Below, in pieces: positions 46,801-57,730 of a DNA stretch of 64,000 nucleotides. Under the pieces are notes generated by a model. It made no database searches and had not been told where the DNA came from. It saw only the letters and a program-made list of their open reading frames with translations. A program made the translations under genes and the position numbers. Numbering within the stretch: the first letter of the stretch is position 1; each line of letters opens with the position of its first letter. The stretch covers positions 3,532,001-3,596,000 of the forward strand of contig JANUWF010002200.1 of the NCBI GenBank assembly GCA_026120185.1. The letters are read 5' to 3'. Origin of the DNA: Voacanga thouarsii (Eukaryota; Streptophyta; Magnoliopsida; Gentianales; Apocynaceae).

Positions 46801-49800
46801 TTACAATGTACTGTGGTGTTTCATCACAATGATTATGTATTTTAGGAGAAGGGTTTGGGAAAAACGATTGGACAGGCTAGAGAACGGGTTGGCCTCTAAT
46901 TCCTAGAAGCAATTCAACCAACCAACACTAAGGGTAAACAATCAGTGTCATTTGTTTTCGAGTTTTTGTCATCTAATAAAGAGAAAATTTGGCTCCATCA
47001 TCGCCGACTTGGACATCGATCATTTCAAGTCATAAAACTCTTGTTTTCATCAATGTTCTTTGGACCAGACCGGACCGGACCGGCCGGTTGGACCGTGAAC
47101 CGGTCGCCAAACCAGTCCGGTCCATCCCTTTGAACCGAAAATTTTGAAAACCGGCATATTTTGTTCAAACCGGTTTGGACCGGTCGGTCCAACCAATTGA
47201 ACCGGTCTTTCTTTCTTTTTTTTTTTTTTTACCTCTTAAATAAGATAATACATTCATAGAAAAAAATAAGCTATACAAATGGAATAAATAATCTATAATA
47301 ATAGAGAAAATATCATATTTTCTTCTAATTTCGTTATTTATGTATTTATAGACTTGAATTACACTATATTATTGATCAATTTTATTCTTAACAATATTAT
47401 ATTTTTAATTTTTAAATAATAATATTACCTGTTCAATTGCGGTTGGACCATTAAACCGTGAACCAGTAAATTTTCTGGTTCGATGTCCGGTCCAGTTCTG
47501 AAAACAATGGTTTCCATCTTTATTTAAACATTTAGATGTTGAGTCTTTTCATTGTGAAAATGTGAACTTGCCAAACACAAACACGTACCTTTCAGTGAGT
47601 AATTAAAGAAGTTTCATTCATTTTCATTCAATCCATAGTGATGTCTGGGGTCCATCTACTGTTGCTAGTATCTCTAGGGCACGATGGTTTGTTTTCTTTA
47701 TTGATGACTATACTCGAGTTTGTTGGATCTTTCTTTTTAAACAAAAATCTAATGTCTAGTAGTGTTTTACCAAATTTCTACTCCATGATTAAAAATCAGT
47801 TTGGAATGACCATCAAGAGAGTTAGGTCCAACAATGCACGGGACTATTTCAATCAAATTCTAAGTCTATATTTTCAAAAGGAAGAGATAATACATGAGAA
47901 TCTGTCCATTCTTCGAACTACACATGGTAATCTCATTGGTCCTTGGCTCATCGATTCAACTTAGTCTTATTGATTGAATAGAAAAGAAAGAACTGAAGCA
48001 AAGTTCAAGTTACAGTCATCCTTCTATACGCAATTAAAGATTAGGATAGCCCTTGTAAACCAAAGCAAAGTGCACCATGTTGCCTCCCAAGCCTACACAC
48101 ATTAACCAATCGCTCCTCTAAGAGCTAAACTAATAATGGGAAGAAAGCCCCACCTTTCCTTCTGTTCCATCTTGTGTGAATACTCCACAACAAAATAGAG
48201 TTGCAGAGAGGAAAAATTGTGATCTCCTTGAAAAAACCTGAACATTGTTATTTGAAAACCATGTATCTAAAATCTTTTAGGAGGAGACTATTCTTACAAA
48301 ACACATCTCATAAACCAACTACCATATAGATTCCTAGGATTTCAAAGTCTAATGTACGTGTTGTCCACCTTCTACCTTAACTTCCGCACCACAAATAATC
48401 TTGTTCCTATAGTGCCTGGATGTACATCCTTTGTACATGGTCACAGTCAATTTGTAATGTGGGCAAGTCTGTGTCACTACTAACCCCATGGATCAGGTAA
48501 TGACTTCTAAACCCACATTACAAATTGAAACAAAACCAGAGGTAGAGAGTAAGATCCATGAGGTTAGTAGTGACACAAACTTGCCAATTGCATTGAGAAA
48601 ATGTGCGAGAGAGTGCACTAAAAGACCTTTATATCCCCTTGCACACTTCTTGTCCTTTCAGCGTTTTTCTCTGTCACACAAAGCCTTCCTTGATAACCTA
48701 GAAACCATTAGCATTCCTTTCAATCTATCCAAAGCTTTATCCAATGAAAAATGGAAACAAGCTATGAATGTAGAGATGAAGGCACTGGAAAAGAACAAAA
48801 CATGTGAGCTTAAGGAGTTACCAACAGGGAAGAAACCAGTAGGGTGTAAATAAGTATACATAGTGAAATATAGAGCTGATGGTTCAGTGGAAAGATAAAA
48901 GGCAAGGCTGGTCGCCAAGGATTATATTCAGAAGTATGGAGTAGACTATCTAAAGACTTTTGCCCCAAATGTAAAGTTTAATACTGTTAGAGTCATATTG
49001 TCTTTGGCAACCAACTTTGAATGGGATTTACAACAACTTGACGTAAAAAAATGCTTTCTTGCATAGAGATCTCCCGGAAGAGATATATATAGAGACACCA
49101 CTTGGTTCTGAAAAAGGAGTTACTGATCATACAATCTATATGTTAAAGAATGCATTGTATGGGCTTAAATAATCACCGAGAGCATTGTTCGGAAGGCTTG
49201 CCAAGGTTATGGTAATGTTATGATACAAGCAAAGTCAAGAAGATCATACTCTGTTCATCAAGCATTAGTCTTCAAGGGGAGTCACAGTTCTTTTAGTTTA
49301 TGTAGATGATATAATTGTTACTGGATGTGATGATGAGGAGAAACATTCTTTAAGTGAGTGTTCGACAAAAGAATTCGAGATTAAAACAATTGGGAAGCTA
49401 AAGTATTTTCTCGGAATTGAAGTGGCACATTCAGAGAAAGGTATTTTTCTGTCTCAACAGAAGTATGTAACTGATCTACTAAAGAAGACAGGTAAAACAG
49501 TATGCAAACCGGTGAGTATTCCAATAGATCCAAATATAATGCTTGGAATAGCAGAGGAAGATGCTACGGTGGACAAAAGGATGTATCAACGTTTGGTAGG
49601 AAAGCTTATTTATTTGTCCTACACATGACCGCATAGAGCTTATACTGTGAATGTGATTAGTCAATTCATGCACAGCCCAAAAGAGGTTCATCTTCGAGCA
49701 GCAAACAGAGTGTTGCAATATCTTAAAGGTACACCAGGAAGAGAAATTCTCTTTAGGAGAAGTGGGAGTCTAATACTTGAAGCCTATACAGATGCTGATT

Positions 49801-52800
49801 CTGATGGGTCAATAATTGATAGAAGATCGACCACTGGATATTGTACGTTCCTTAAGGATCAAGTTGGAGGACCCGATGAAGCTTTACTGCAATAATAAGT
49901 CTACAATTAGCATAACTCACAATCTTGTGCAGCATGATCGGAAAAAGTAGACATTTTATTAAGGAGAAATTAGAGAGTGGATTGATCTGCACACCTTATG
50001 TGTCTACAAATGATTAGCTTGCTAACCAAAGGGTTACATGGTTTAATGTTTGAAAGTATTGTATCCAAGTTGGGAATGGAGAATATCTATTCACCAACTT
50101 GAGGGGGAGTGTGGGAAAATATGGCTAATAGGTATATTTTAGAAAAGTAATGTTGTAACTATTGTAACACTAGAATTAGACTAAATTAGGGAAGTTTGAC
50201 CCTTAAATTATGAGATTTTGTAATCAGTTATTAGGAGATTTGTTTAGCAATAATTAGGGGATTTATTAGGAGATTTTGTAATCAATTTGTTAGGGTAGTT
50301 GCCATATTTGTTTTTTAGGCAGCCTGTTTATAATCTACTTATTGTAACCTTTAAGATATAATGAAAAATATATTATTCTCTCCCAATTTCTTACAATCAC
50401 ATGAATAGAAAAGCCCCCATCCCTCCTGCCCACAGGATGGGCAAAGCGGTAAGAAAGAAAGAAAAACTAAAAAGGGGTTACTCATAAGGACAAAAGGCAA
50501 GAAGGCGTGATTCAAGTGCCACAGGGACCCACCACTCAAAATTGCCTGCTTCTTGGAGTTGTAAGCAGCATTGAATAACCTCTCCTTTAGAGCCCCAGAA
50601 GTTTTTACAGCATTTGTAATGCTAGGAAGAACAAATCAAGGCAAAATGAGAAACATAGAAAGATTTAAACGATTATGTAAATGTCACTTTGCACCAACAA
50701 TACCCAGCATATATCCTGTTGTATAGACGAGGGACACTGCAAAATATTGTTGGTCTCAAAACTGCCAAATCATCCAACAATTTCAGATTGTCCTGCACAA
50801 TGTGATCCCATTTAAAAAAAAAAAAAGAAACTAATTTTTAAATGGAAACTGTGCAATGAATAGAGCAAATATCAGAGAAACAAAACCGCCAAGAAGAATT
50901 CACCATTTAGGGTTTGGACATTGTGAGTTAATTTGAGAATGCACATTAATAAATTAGGAACTGGAAGTTATGATGAAGACATACCCCCTGGTAGAAGCCA
51001 ACCGCAACACCATAATAGACTGACATAATTTGATTGGCTCGTTCATATATGTGCGCCAGGGGAAGGTAAGATATGTAGCTGTGGAAACCAATGGGCAGTT
51101 CAATATGTGGCAAGGAGATGTAAAACAAAAGTTATAATTGATTAATACTTTAAACAACTCACACGTCTGAAGAATAAAACTTGATTGTAATAGTCATGCC
51201 GGCAACATTGGATATTAGATTCGCATGTGTTAACACAACACCCTTTCAACAGAAGACGAATTAAGAGAAAACAATAAATTTGTAAAACATCATTTGCACA
51301 ATGGACTGCAAGAAAAATGCTTCCGATGCTGGCAATGAATATGAAATCCAATATGCATTAAGCAATACCTTTGGTGTTCCAGTAGTACCACTTGTATAGC
51401 ATATAGTTGCAATATCTTCGGGTTTGGGAGGGCAAAAAGGTTGAATATTACTACGTCCCTACACAAAACACAGTTTCAAAAGTATCATATGCAAACTTCC
51501 TCCATGTAGGAAAAATAGAAGATGCAATTTTCTGTATTTCCACAACCAATTTTTTGACCTGTTACTTGAACGGTGGATGGAGAAAACATGAATTCTGCAA
51601 AAATAAAGAGGAAAAAACTCCCTAAACATATTATTTGCAATTCCACAAGCAATTCAAGATACCTGATCTAGCAACTTTGAGTATGAGATAACCCTAACTC
51701 TGGAAGTTGAAGGAAGAGAAGGGAGGTGTTCATCTGCCCCTCCTACCACCTGTCATTGAGAAATGGGAGATATAAATTAGAAAAAACAGATAATGTTTTA
51801 TGTAATGAAACTCAAACATGTATTTGCCAATAAGCTTAGAACATACCACTATTACACGTACAGATGAAATATCTGATAAGAAGCTCAACAACTGCCAGTA
51901 ATAGGAGAGAAGCATCAGATACATTGAGAATATCAAAACAAGCTTTTAGATTGCAATGTAAACCTTAAATCAGAAGTTGAAAATAAATAAGAACAGATAG
52001 GGCATTGTTTCAAATGGAAATCTTGAAACAAGCTTTTAGATTCCAATGTAAACTTTAAATCAGAAGTTGAAAAAAATAAGAACAGAAAGGGTGTTGTTTC
52101 AAATAGACAGGCAAAACCTGTAACAAACAGCTTTGACCTTGCAGGGAGTTACAGAACCCATATACAGATGTTAAGATAACAACTTCAGATAAAAAAATTG
52201 CTAGACATGGTTTACGAAGGCTATTAATTTGTATAAAATTCACAATCTTGTCTTATTCTTAGGTTATGCTTATAACTATATAAAAAAGTCCAAAAAGAAA
52301 TCTTAGGGGGAAAAAAAATCCTTTTAGATGGGGAAAAACCTCACAGTGTTCAGGGTACTTGGCACACAAAAGATAGCCTGTATATCAGCATGACCAACAA
52401 TGTATTTAACAGCATCAGGGCCTGAAGATAAAACCAAAGAGTTGGAATTCAACTGAACTCGTTAGACCAAAGAGCTTTATCTGAATACACAGCTACCAAC
52501 CAAGAGTGTCATATAAAGGCACAGAAATATATGAATATGCTGAACAGGCATGGTCCACAATCAGCCATTCTGGTCTATTTATAAAATAGATTCCAACACT
52601 GGATCCCTGTTCATGAAAAAGCAAATTAACAGACAGTTATTAGGGTGATACAGGAAACACTTTGAAAACAATTTGCTAAATGCAAAAATACACAAGCAAT
52701 TAAACAAAATTTAAATCTTTTTCTTTTTGGGTAAGATAAGAAAAACAAAATTTCTATTTTTTTTTCCATTAAAGAATAAAAAAAAAAATCCCAGATTCTC

Positions 52801-55800
52801 TTTTTGCAATTTAAAAGGAGAAAATTAGAAACCCAGGTTTAAATGCAAACACTCTCAAGAGAGAAAAGATTTCGAGAAATGATCAAAAAAGAAATAACTT
52901 AGCAAAGTTCCAACATCGCATAGAGGTCCCTTATCATATGCTAAGTTTAAAAATATTTCACTTACTGATTGTAACCCATAATAATGAAGTCCGCATCCTA
53001 TTGCTAATCGAGCAGTGGCTGCCTCACCATAGGTCATCCATTTATATCTTCAGCAAAAATTAGAATCTCAAAATCATATGATTGTGACATTTGTGAAAAG
53101 ATGATGAGACACTGTTTGTTCTATGCCGACTTACTCTCCAACAGTTCCATCTATGCAAATACGTGTACCCAAGTACTTGTAGTCTTGGAATGCTTCAACT
53201 GCATGCCTGTGCACACAAAAGATAAGAGTGGAGTTCCAAAAAATTAAACAAGGAAAACTTCTCATAGAAAACATGGCTGACACAACTCTCAACATGAAGA
53301 GAGAACTGGATAAGTAGATTGGCAGAGAAGAGAGAATAAACTCGTACACAAAGTTATCATGCAATGTGCCAATTTCAGGATGATCTGGGAATCTGTCCAC
53401 CAGCTTCAGAGGAGAACATGCAGATCTGTCACAATCACCGGTTAGTAAGTAAATAAAAGACTTTAACTATAAGCAAATCAAATAGAAATTGAAAGATGTC
53501 TGACCTGTACACATTCCATTTCCCCGTCTGCAATTTTTCAGGAAGGACTACGCCATATCTCTCACCTGATCAAATTTCATACCATCAGTTGAAAAACTAA
53601 ATAAAGTTGCGGAGGAGAGAATCATGAAGACGAACATCAACAAATACATCAATTTCGACAACAGCACAGGACTTCAAAGGGCTAGGATTAGTGACCAAAG
53701 CATGCTTATTTTTCCAAATAACTACCCAAAAGTGAAGCACATCTATTCTCTAACCAAGAATGGTAGCCTCCAGCAGGCCACAAGCTTAAGGAGTTATCTA
53801 TTTTCTGGCTCCTGCAATCAGCATTCCTATACTCCTGCTCAACTATATATAATTATTTCCTTGTATTTGTTACAATAACAATCTCAACTGCTGATCTTCT
53901 TTCCTTTGTAATCAGAGAAGCACCCATGGAGCATTTTTTATGTTTCCAAGTGCCCTCAGGAAAGTATGATATCTAGTGTAGAAATATCCAAATAATGTGA
54001 ACTCTAGAAAAGTAACAGGGAGGTGTATATAAGCACAAGAGGAAAAGATATCTCCGTCTGACGTGAATCTTCACATTTTTTCCATACCATACTTATTAAC
54101 ACCAAAGCAGTGAACAACAGAATTTCACAATCCCAGAGAATCACGGTAAACTCAAATAGATTAACTTTATCTAAAACATCCCCTGTGGGAATACATTCCT
54201 CAACTAACAAGCTTTTTGAAAGAACCACTAGAACAATATCTGTCCATTAAAACAAGACAAGTCTGTCATAAAGGAAAAACATAAAATCAGAGAAATTTGC
54301 TCAATTGCAGTTTTCAGATGCTGTACTAGTGGAGCGTCAGTTGAGGATATCCTTCCCTTAACCGAAAAGTTGAGACAGATTGCTGATTCTGTTGAAACAG
54401 TCCATACCTTTAAAAGCCTTAACCATGAGGTTTATTTCCCCCTCATTGCACCTTCTGAAAGAGAGATCTGAAAATTTTCTCTATACCAGGACCAAGAAGC
54501 AGATGAAGGTAATCATTTTATTATTGATTCAGTTATTAGTATTCATAATATCATCAACCACTGTCTTCTTTTAATTTACTTGGTGAATTCCTTAGCCAAG
54601 GCAATCCTACCAGAAGAACAGTAACTGGATATTTCACCAAAATATTAATTCATCAACCCAAAATCCTTCATGCAGACCTCACGTTTTAGAACACAAGCAC
54701 TAATTTATAGAAATCCTGATATAGCATGGTTGTTCAATTTTTAATAGCTCCCCAAGACCACTAAGCAGAGCAATTGATATCAAATAAGTTCTCTGTTACC
54801 AACTGAAACTGACTAGAAGGGTCTTACTCATTGAAAATATAATTAACTCTACAAGAGACCCATGACCGGTGTCAAGAGAAAGCCTGATCACTACATTATA
54901 TCAGAAATTCTACCTAAAGTATATGCAAATAAATTAAACTTCCCAAGTAGGCATTTCCAGAGAGAGTTCAGTTGGCTGTAATTTTCAGGGGCACAAAAGT
55001 ATCCAGCTCTGTTTTACCTAGAATGATGTATGAGCCGGGAAAATGAGATGACAGTGGATCAAAAAAGCCCCAGCAAAATCACTAAATGACCTTGATGTCA
55101 CTCTAGTGCTCTTTCCACTTCCTCCGTCTTGCCTTCCAGAAGTATCACAAGAGTTGCATTTCCCATGATTTTGAGATTTTGAATATTTAGAGAAAATTGG
55201 AATCAAATCCACCATTGTACTTCTTATGTCTTAAAATCCATCGAATGGTCCCCAAAAAAACAAAATGTAGCTCCTACTACATTAAATTGACAATTTGACA
55301 AAGAAAACTTCCAAGTCAAGGGAAAAGCCACTCGTACATGTGATTGCCCAAGTTTATAATTTATATTCAAGAAACCATAAAAAACTACCGTAATGAAGTC
55401 ACTAATACCATCTCTAGGAAATGCTTAACCTTCTTGTTACCCCCTTTTACTTTACAGTCAAACAAATCATCTATCTCAATCTATTTAAAACACGTCACTC
55501 AAAAAAAAAAAAAAAAAAAAGACACACAGGTCAGAATAGCTACCCCATCTTCAGAAACTAGTTTGCAGAAGTGAAAACTTAAAGATAATTAATAAAGAAG
55601 CCCATCTTCTCCTTCCAACAAAAACTATTTTCTTCACTTAAAAGTACCCTTAAAAATTTAAAAAGAAAAAAAAGCGTAGGTAACTGTACTAAACTAGAGA
55701 AGAATACCACAAAACTGCCATCCTAAAACCAAAAAAGAAGCTAAATTTCCATTACTTGCGCCCACCCCCCCCCGGCACCAAAACTTCATTGTTTAATTTT

Positions 55801-56193
55801 AATTTTCGTATATTTAACTCTTTGCATTTGCTTAGCTACTTAACTTTTTAATCTTCCATAACTAGAGCAGTAACAGTGCGTATCAACCAATGGCTCAAAA
55901 TTCGTAGAGACTAATAGAAGTCTACAGACATCATTATTCTCCCAATAACCCCACCAAAAGTACACCAAACGCTAGGTCCCATCCAAAATATTCAAAACGA
56001 ATAGACAACACGCAGAAAAGTCCTCTGCAACTACAAATAGCTAACCTGCTTACACAGCAATCAAAAACACCGTACCCTGATAAAATTCTCCAGCGGTATG
56101 ATTCCTTTGGATCTGTAAACACAAATCGTCGGTGGCGGCAACCAGATGGCCTTGAATTGCGCTCAGACGCCTCTCAGCCGCTGATAACTCCAT
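40897..56193 (-). CDS. LACS7: Peroxisomal long-chain acyl-CoA synthetase (LACS6/7 type)
   Basis: Exons 5' to 3' on the minus strand: 56076-56193, 53505-53565, 53348-53425, 53135-53206, 52966-53047, 52501-52606, 52345-52421, 51847-51891, 51663-51749, 51369-51458, 51163-51242, 50985-51078, 50704-50792, 50533-50621, 45135-45264, 44905-45023, 44099-44222, 43927-44013, 43539-43642, 43384-43469, 41471-41557, 41183-41269, 40897-40995; 2091 nt, 696 aa, frame intact, all GT-AG. It activates fatty acids to acyl-CoA (ATP to AMP) for peroxisomal beta-oxidation, as in seed-oil breakdown. Motifs: [10 protein letters not shown] (263-272), EGYGMTET (441-448), LHTGDIG (524-530), [12 protein letters not shown] (535-546) and EKIE (559-562). 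Peroxisomal signals: PTS2 RLSAIQGHL (9-17) and C-terminal PTS1 SRL (694-696). Having both points to LACS7 more than LACS6, though many plants have one gene for the pair, so the symbol is approximate. Confidence 0.95.
41680..41842 (-). repeat. Identical 68-bp duplication in LACS intron 20
   Basis: 41680-41747 and 41775-41842 are identical over 68 bp (offset 95), starting TTCAAATGACTCAATATAG. Identity suggests a recent duplication. The second copy abuts the GTTCG-rich element. Confidence 0.9.
41843..42376 (-). mobile_element. GTTCGTTC/GAACGAAC-rich MITE-like element
   Basis: A ~530-bp insertion in LACS intron 20 with many GTTCG and CGAAC motifs at both ends and an AT-rich centre that includes a (TA)n run at 41999-42020. 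Left end: GTTCGTTCAAATTCGTTCG; right end: TAGTTCGTTCGTGTTC. The ends are partly inverted and partly direct, so the class is uncertain. It is a non-autonomous repeat with no coding sequence. Confidence 0.5.
42377..43383 (-). other. Rest of LACS intron 20
   Basis: Unique-looking AT-rich intron sequence up to exon 20. No repeat ends or coding remnants recognised. Confidence 0.6.
44223..44904 (-). other. LACS intron 16
   Basis: A 682-bp GT-AG intron. It includes a (GT)n stretch near 44261-44282 and otherwise plain AT-rich sequence. Confidence 0.75.
45265..45755 (-). other. LACS intron 14, part 3' of the copia insertion
   Basis: Intron sequence in the gene direction after the retrotransposon. 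It ends at the acceptor TTTTCAG|GTAGAAAATC. Nothing else seen. Confidence 0.7.
45756..46040 (+). repeat. 5' LTR of the intron-14 copia element
   Basis: 285 bp, starts TATGGGAAAA (TG mutated to TA) and ends CGTACA. Homologous to 50110-50395 with moderate divergence. Confidence 0.92.
46417..49895 (+). pseudogene. Decayed copia gag-pol
   Basis: Recognisable blocks in copia order. Protease: [15 protein letters not shown], the usual DSGA changed to DLGA. GAG-pre-integrase zinc region. Integrase: SVHLLL-type start, then [11 protein letters not shown] in a shifted frame near 47685. Reverse transcriptase: YVDDIIVTG near 49300 and [19 protein letters not shown] at about 49415-49470. RNase [10 protein letters not shown], then YTDADSDGS. 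Frameshifts and stops interrupt every domain, and much of gag is missing. No product is expected. Confidence 0.88.
47052..47509 (+). mobile_element. MITE with GGACCGG-rich ends inside the copia element
   Basis: A 458-bp insertion in the integrase region. The flanks GTTTTCATC (47043-47051) and GTTTCCATC (47510-47518) match at 8 of 9 bases, a likely target duplication. The ends are inverted: the left begins AATGTTCTTTGGACC, and the right reversed reads CATTGTTTTCAGAACTGGACC. Multiple GGACCGG/CCGGTCC motifs lie near both ends and an AT-rich core between. It is non-autonomous, either hAT or Mutator type. Confidence 0.75.
50110..50395 (+). repeat. 3' LTR of the intron-14 copia element
   Basis: 286 bp, starts TGTGGGAAAA and ends TTACA, followed by the ATCAC target duplication. 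A block around TTAGGAGATTTTGTAATCA recurs inside both LTRs as internal sub-repeats. Confidence 0.93.
51935..52113 (-). repeat. Tandem duplication, 90-bp unit, LACS intron 7
   Basis: Copies 51935-52024 and 52025-52113 share AACAAGCTTTTAGATT, TTAAATCAGAAGTTGAAAA and TTGTTTCAAAT, with about 10% differences. Confidence 0.85.
53566..56075 (-). other. LACS intron 1
   Basis: A 2510-bp GT-AG intron, phase 1. It contains a poly-A tract at 55500-55520 and a poly-C at 55764-55773. No transposon borders or gene remnants recognised. Such a long first intron close to the start can carry enhancer activity, which cannot be judged here. Confidence 0.8.
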
Positions 56194-56833
56194 TAAACCT
56201 TATCTTTTCAAACTTCAAACGCTTCAATCACCCCCTGAAACCTTCTTTCTGTAGAGATTTTCGTAGACCCAGATTGAGATTCAAACGTCGAGTTCATAAA
56301 GTTTCCATATTTATATTTATCCACTTCTGAGATCACGACTATACTTTAAATAATCGCTATCTATATCGTATTCGCATATAATATAGTACTAGTACATTAA
56401 ATATGGGGGGAAAATGGCACGCTTTTCGAAAAAGGTTACGAATTTGATGAGATAAAGATTATGGAAAGGGTTAGGATAAGGGTGGTTCTTGATTTTCTGA
56501 TTTACACAGCCTGGAGACAAAAGCTGCACGCCTTATATTTATAGGAAGGTAGGAGGGAAGGAGGAGGAGGAGGGAGTTGAGTTGCTAACGCAAGCGGCGC
56601 CAGTATTGGGCGATGAATGGGTCTAACGTTCACGGGTGGCATACGGTGTCCTTAGACTAAAATGAGCCGATAGGCAAATTTGTACAGGACAAGATGGGCC
56701 TTTTTGGCGCCATCCTTGAATGAATTGATTTTTTTTTTTTTTTTCTGTTTGGGTAATTTTAGGTCCTGGAGTTAGATGGTGAGGTGGTTAGGGTGATGTT
56801 GACTGGATGTGATGTTTTTCTAATTTTTAAAAA
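56194..56833 (-). promoter_or_regulatory. LACS 5' UTR and core promoter
   Basis: On the minus strand a good TATA box, TATAAATA, lies at 56536-56543. Transcription would start near 56505, giving a 5' UTR of about 310 nt. Upstream are a GC-richer stretch near 56590-56640 and a poly-A tract (poly-T on plus, 56730-56743). Only the TATA box is directly visible; the start site is inferred. Confidence 0.55.
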
Positions 56834-57730
56834 GGGTTAATTACCAAAAATCCCCAGAACTCTTAGCCCAATTTTAATGTGCCCCTTAGAAATTTATTGT
56901 TCTAAATTTCCCTCTCAATTGAAATTCCATTTAAATGATTTAAAAAGCCACAAACAGGTAATGAAATGTTTGGAATGCCTTTTAACTTACCAATTTTTTA
57001 CACTACTTTTTCAACGAAATAAATCAAATAACATCCTTGATATTCACCGAGTTTGTGAGAAAAAGGTTGGTTTGCATATAACAAGAGAAGAAGAGGAACA
57101 GTTTATTTGGATCTTATGAAGAGGAAAGGTGGGGAAGAAGAAAGGGGGTAAAAATTATAAGAGAGAGTTTGTAGAGAGTAGCAAATTAATCTCCATTGAT
57201 TATGGAGAAGAGTTTGCAATAGCTAAGTAATGGAATTGAAAGGCAGTGGAGGGAAGAAAGAAGAAGAAGAGAGAGGCGGTGACATAGGGAGGGGGCAATG
57301 GTGATGGTAGTGGAGAAGAAGAAAGAAGAAAGGGGCAAAAGGGAGGGGGCAATGAGGATATATAAGTTAGAGGGAGGAAATAAGAAAGAGAATAAAAGAG
57401 GGATAGACAGGGAGAGGGGGTGATAGTATTGGTGATGGTGGCGACAACAAAGAGAAAAAAGAAGAAGAAAAAAAGAGGTGGCAACAATGAAAGAAAGGGG
57501 AAGAAGAATAGAAGTGGTAGCTAGTGTATGTAGGTGGAGGATGATTTTAAAGCTTTGACTTGGAAAGATAATGATAAGGGTAATTTTGATATTTCATATG
57601 AATTATTAAAATTTTATTTTTCCAAATGTTGTATTTTTTACAGAGTTAGCATGGAAAGGAAAAATTAGAATAATTAAACTCATAAGAGAATAATAGACTA
57701 AGAGTTTGAGGGGGTTTTGGTGATTAACTC
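56834..57730. mobile_element. Non-autonomous element with ~40-bp TIRs
   Basis: Left end GGGTTAATTACCAAAAATCC and right end reversed GAGTTAATCACCAAAACCCC are inverted repeats. They continue into AACTCTTAG on both sides. Length is about 897 bp. The middle (57100-57490) is strongly purine-rich on the plus strand (GAAGAAGAAAG), which makes a false proline/serine/phenylalanine-rich frame on the other strand. No transposase. A target duplication is not clear. Confidence 0.6.

Larger units (their letters stand above)
45756..50395 (+). mobile_element. Ty1/copia retrotransposon in LACS intron 14
   Basis: A 4640-bp insertion, antisense to LACS, with a perfect 5-bp target duplication ATCAC (45751-45755 and 50396-50400). 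LTRs are 45756-46040 and 50110-50395. A primer binding site, TGGTATCAGAGC, begins at 46041, directly after the 5' LTR, and a polypurine tract GAGGGGGAG precedes the 3' LTR. The pol frame is broken throughout: protease region near 46561-46845, GAG-pre-integrase [12 protein letters not shown] near 46990-47025, integrase 47638-47964, reverse transcriptase 48700-49640 and RNase H 49640-49895. A MITE lies at 47052-47509. The first LTR base pair TG is mutated to TA in the 5' copy. Confidence 0.93.

Noticed and set aside
57200..57487. Pro/Ser/Phe-rich frame on the minus strand
   Set aside because: It is translated purine/pyrimidine simple sequence within a MITE-like element, with no protein signature.
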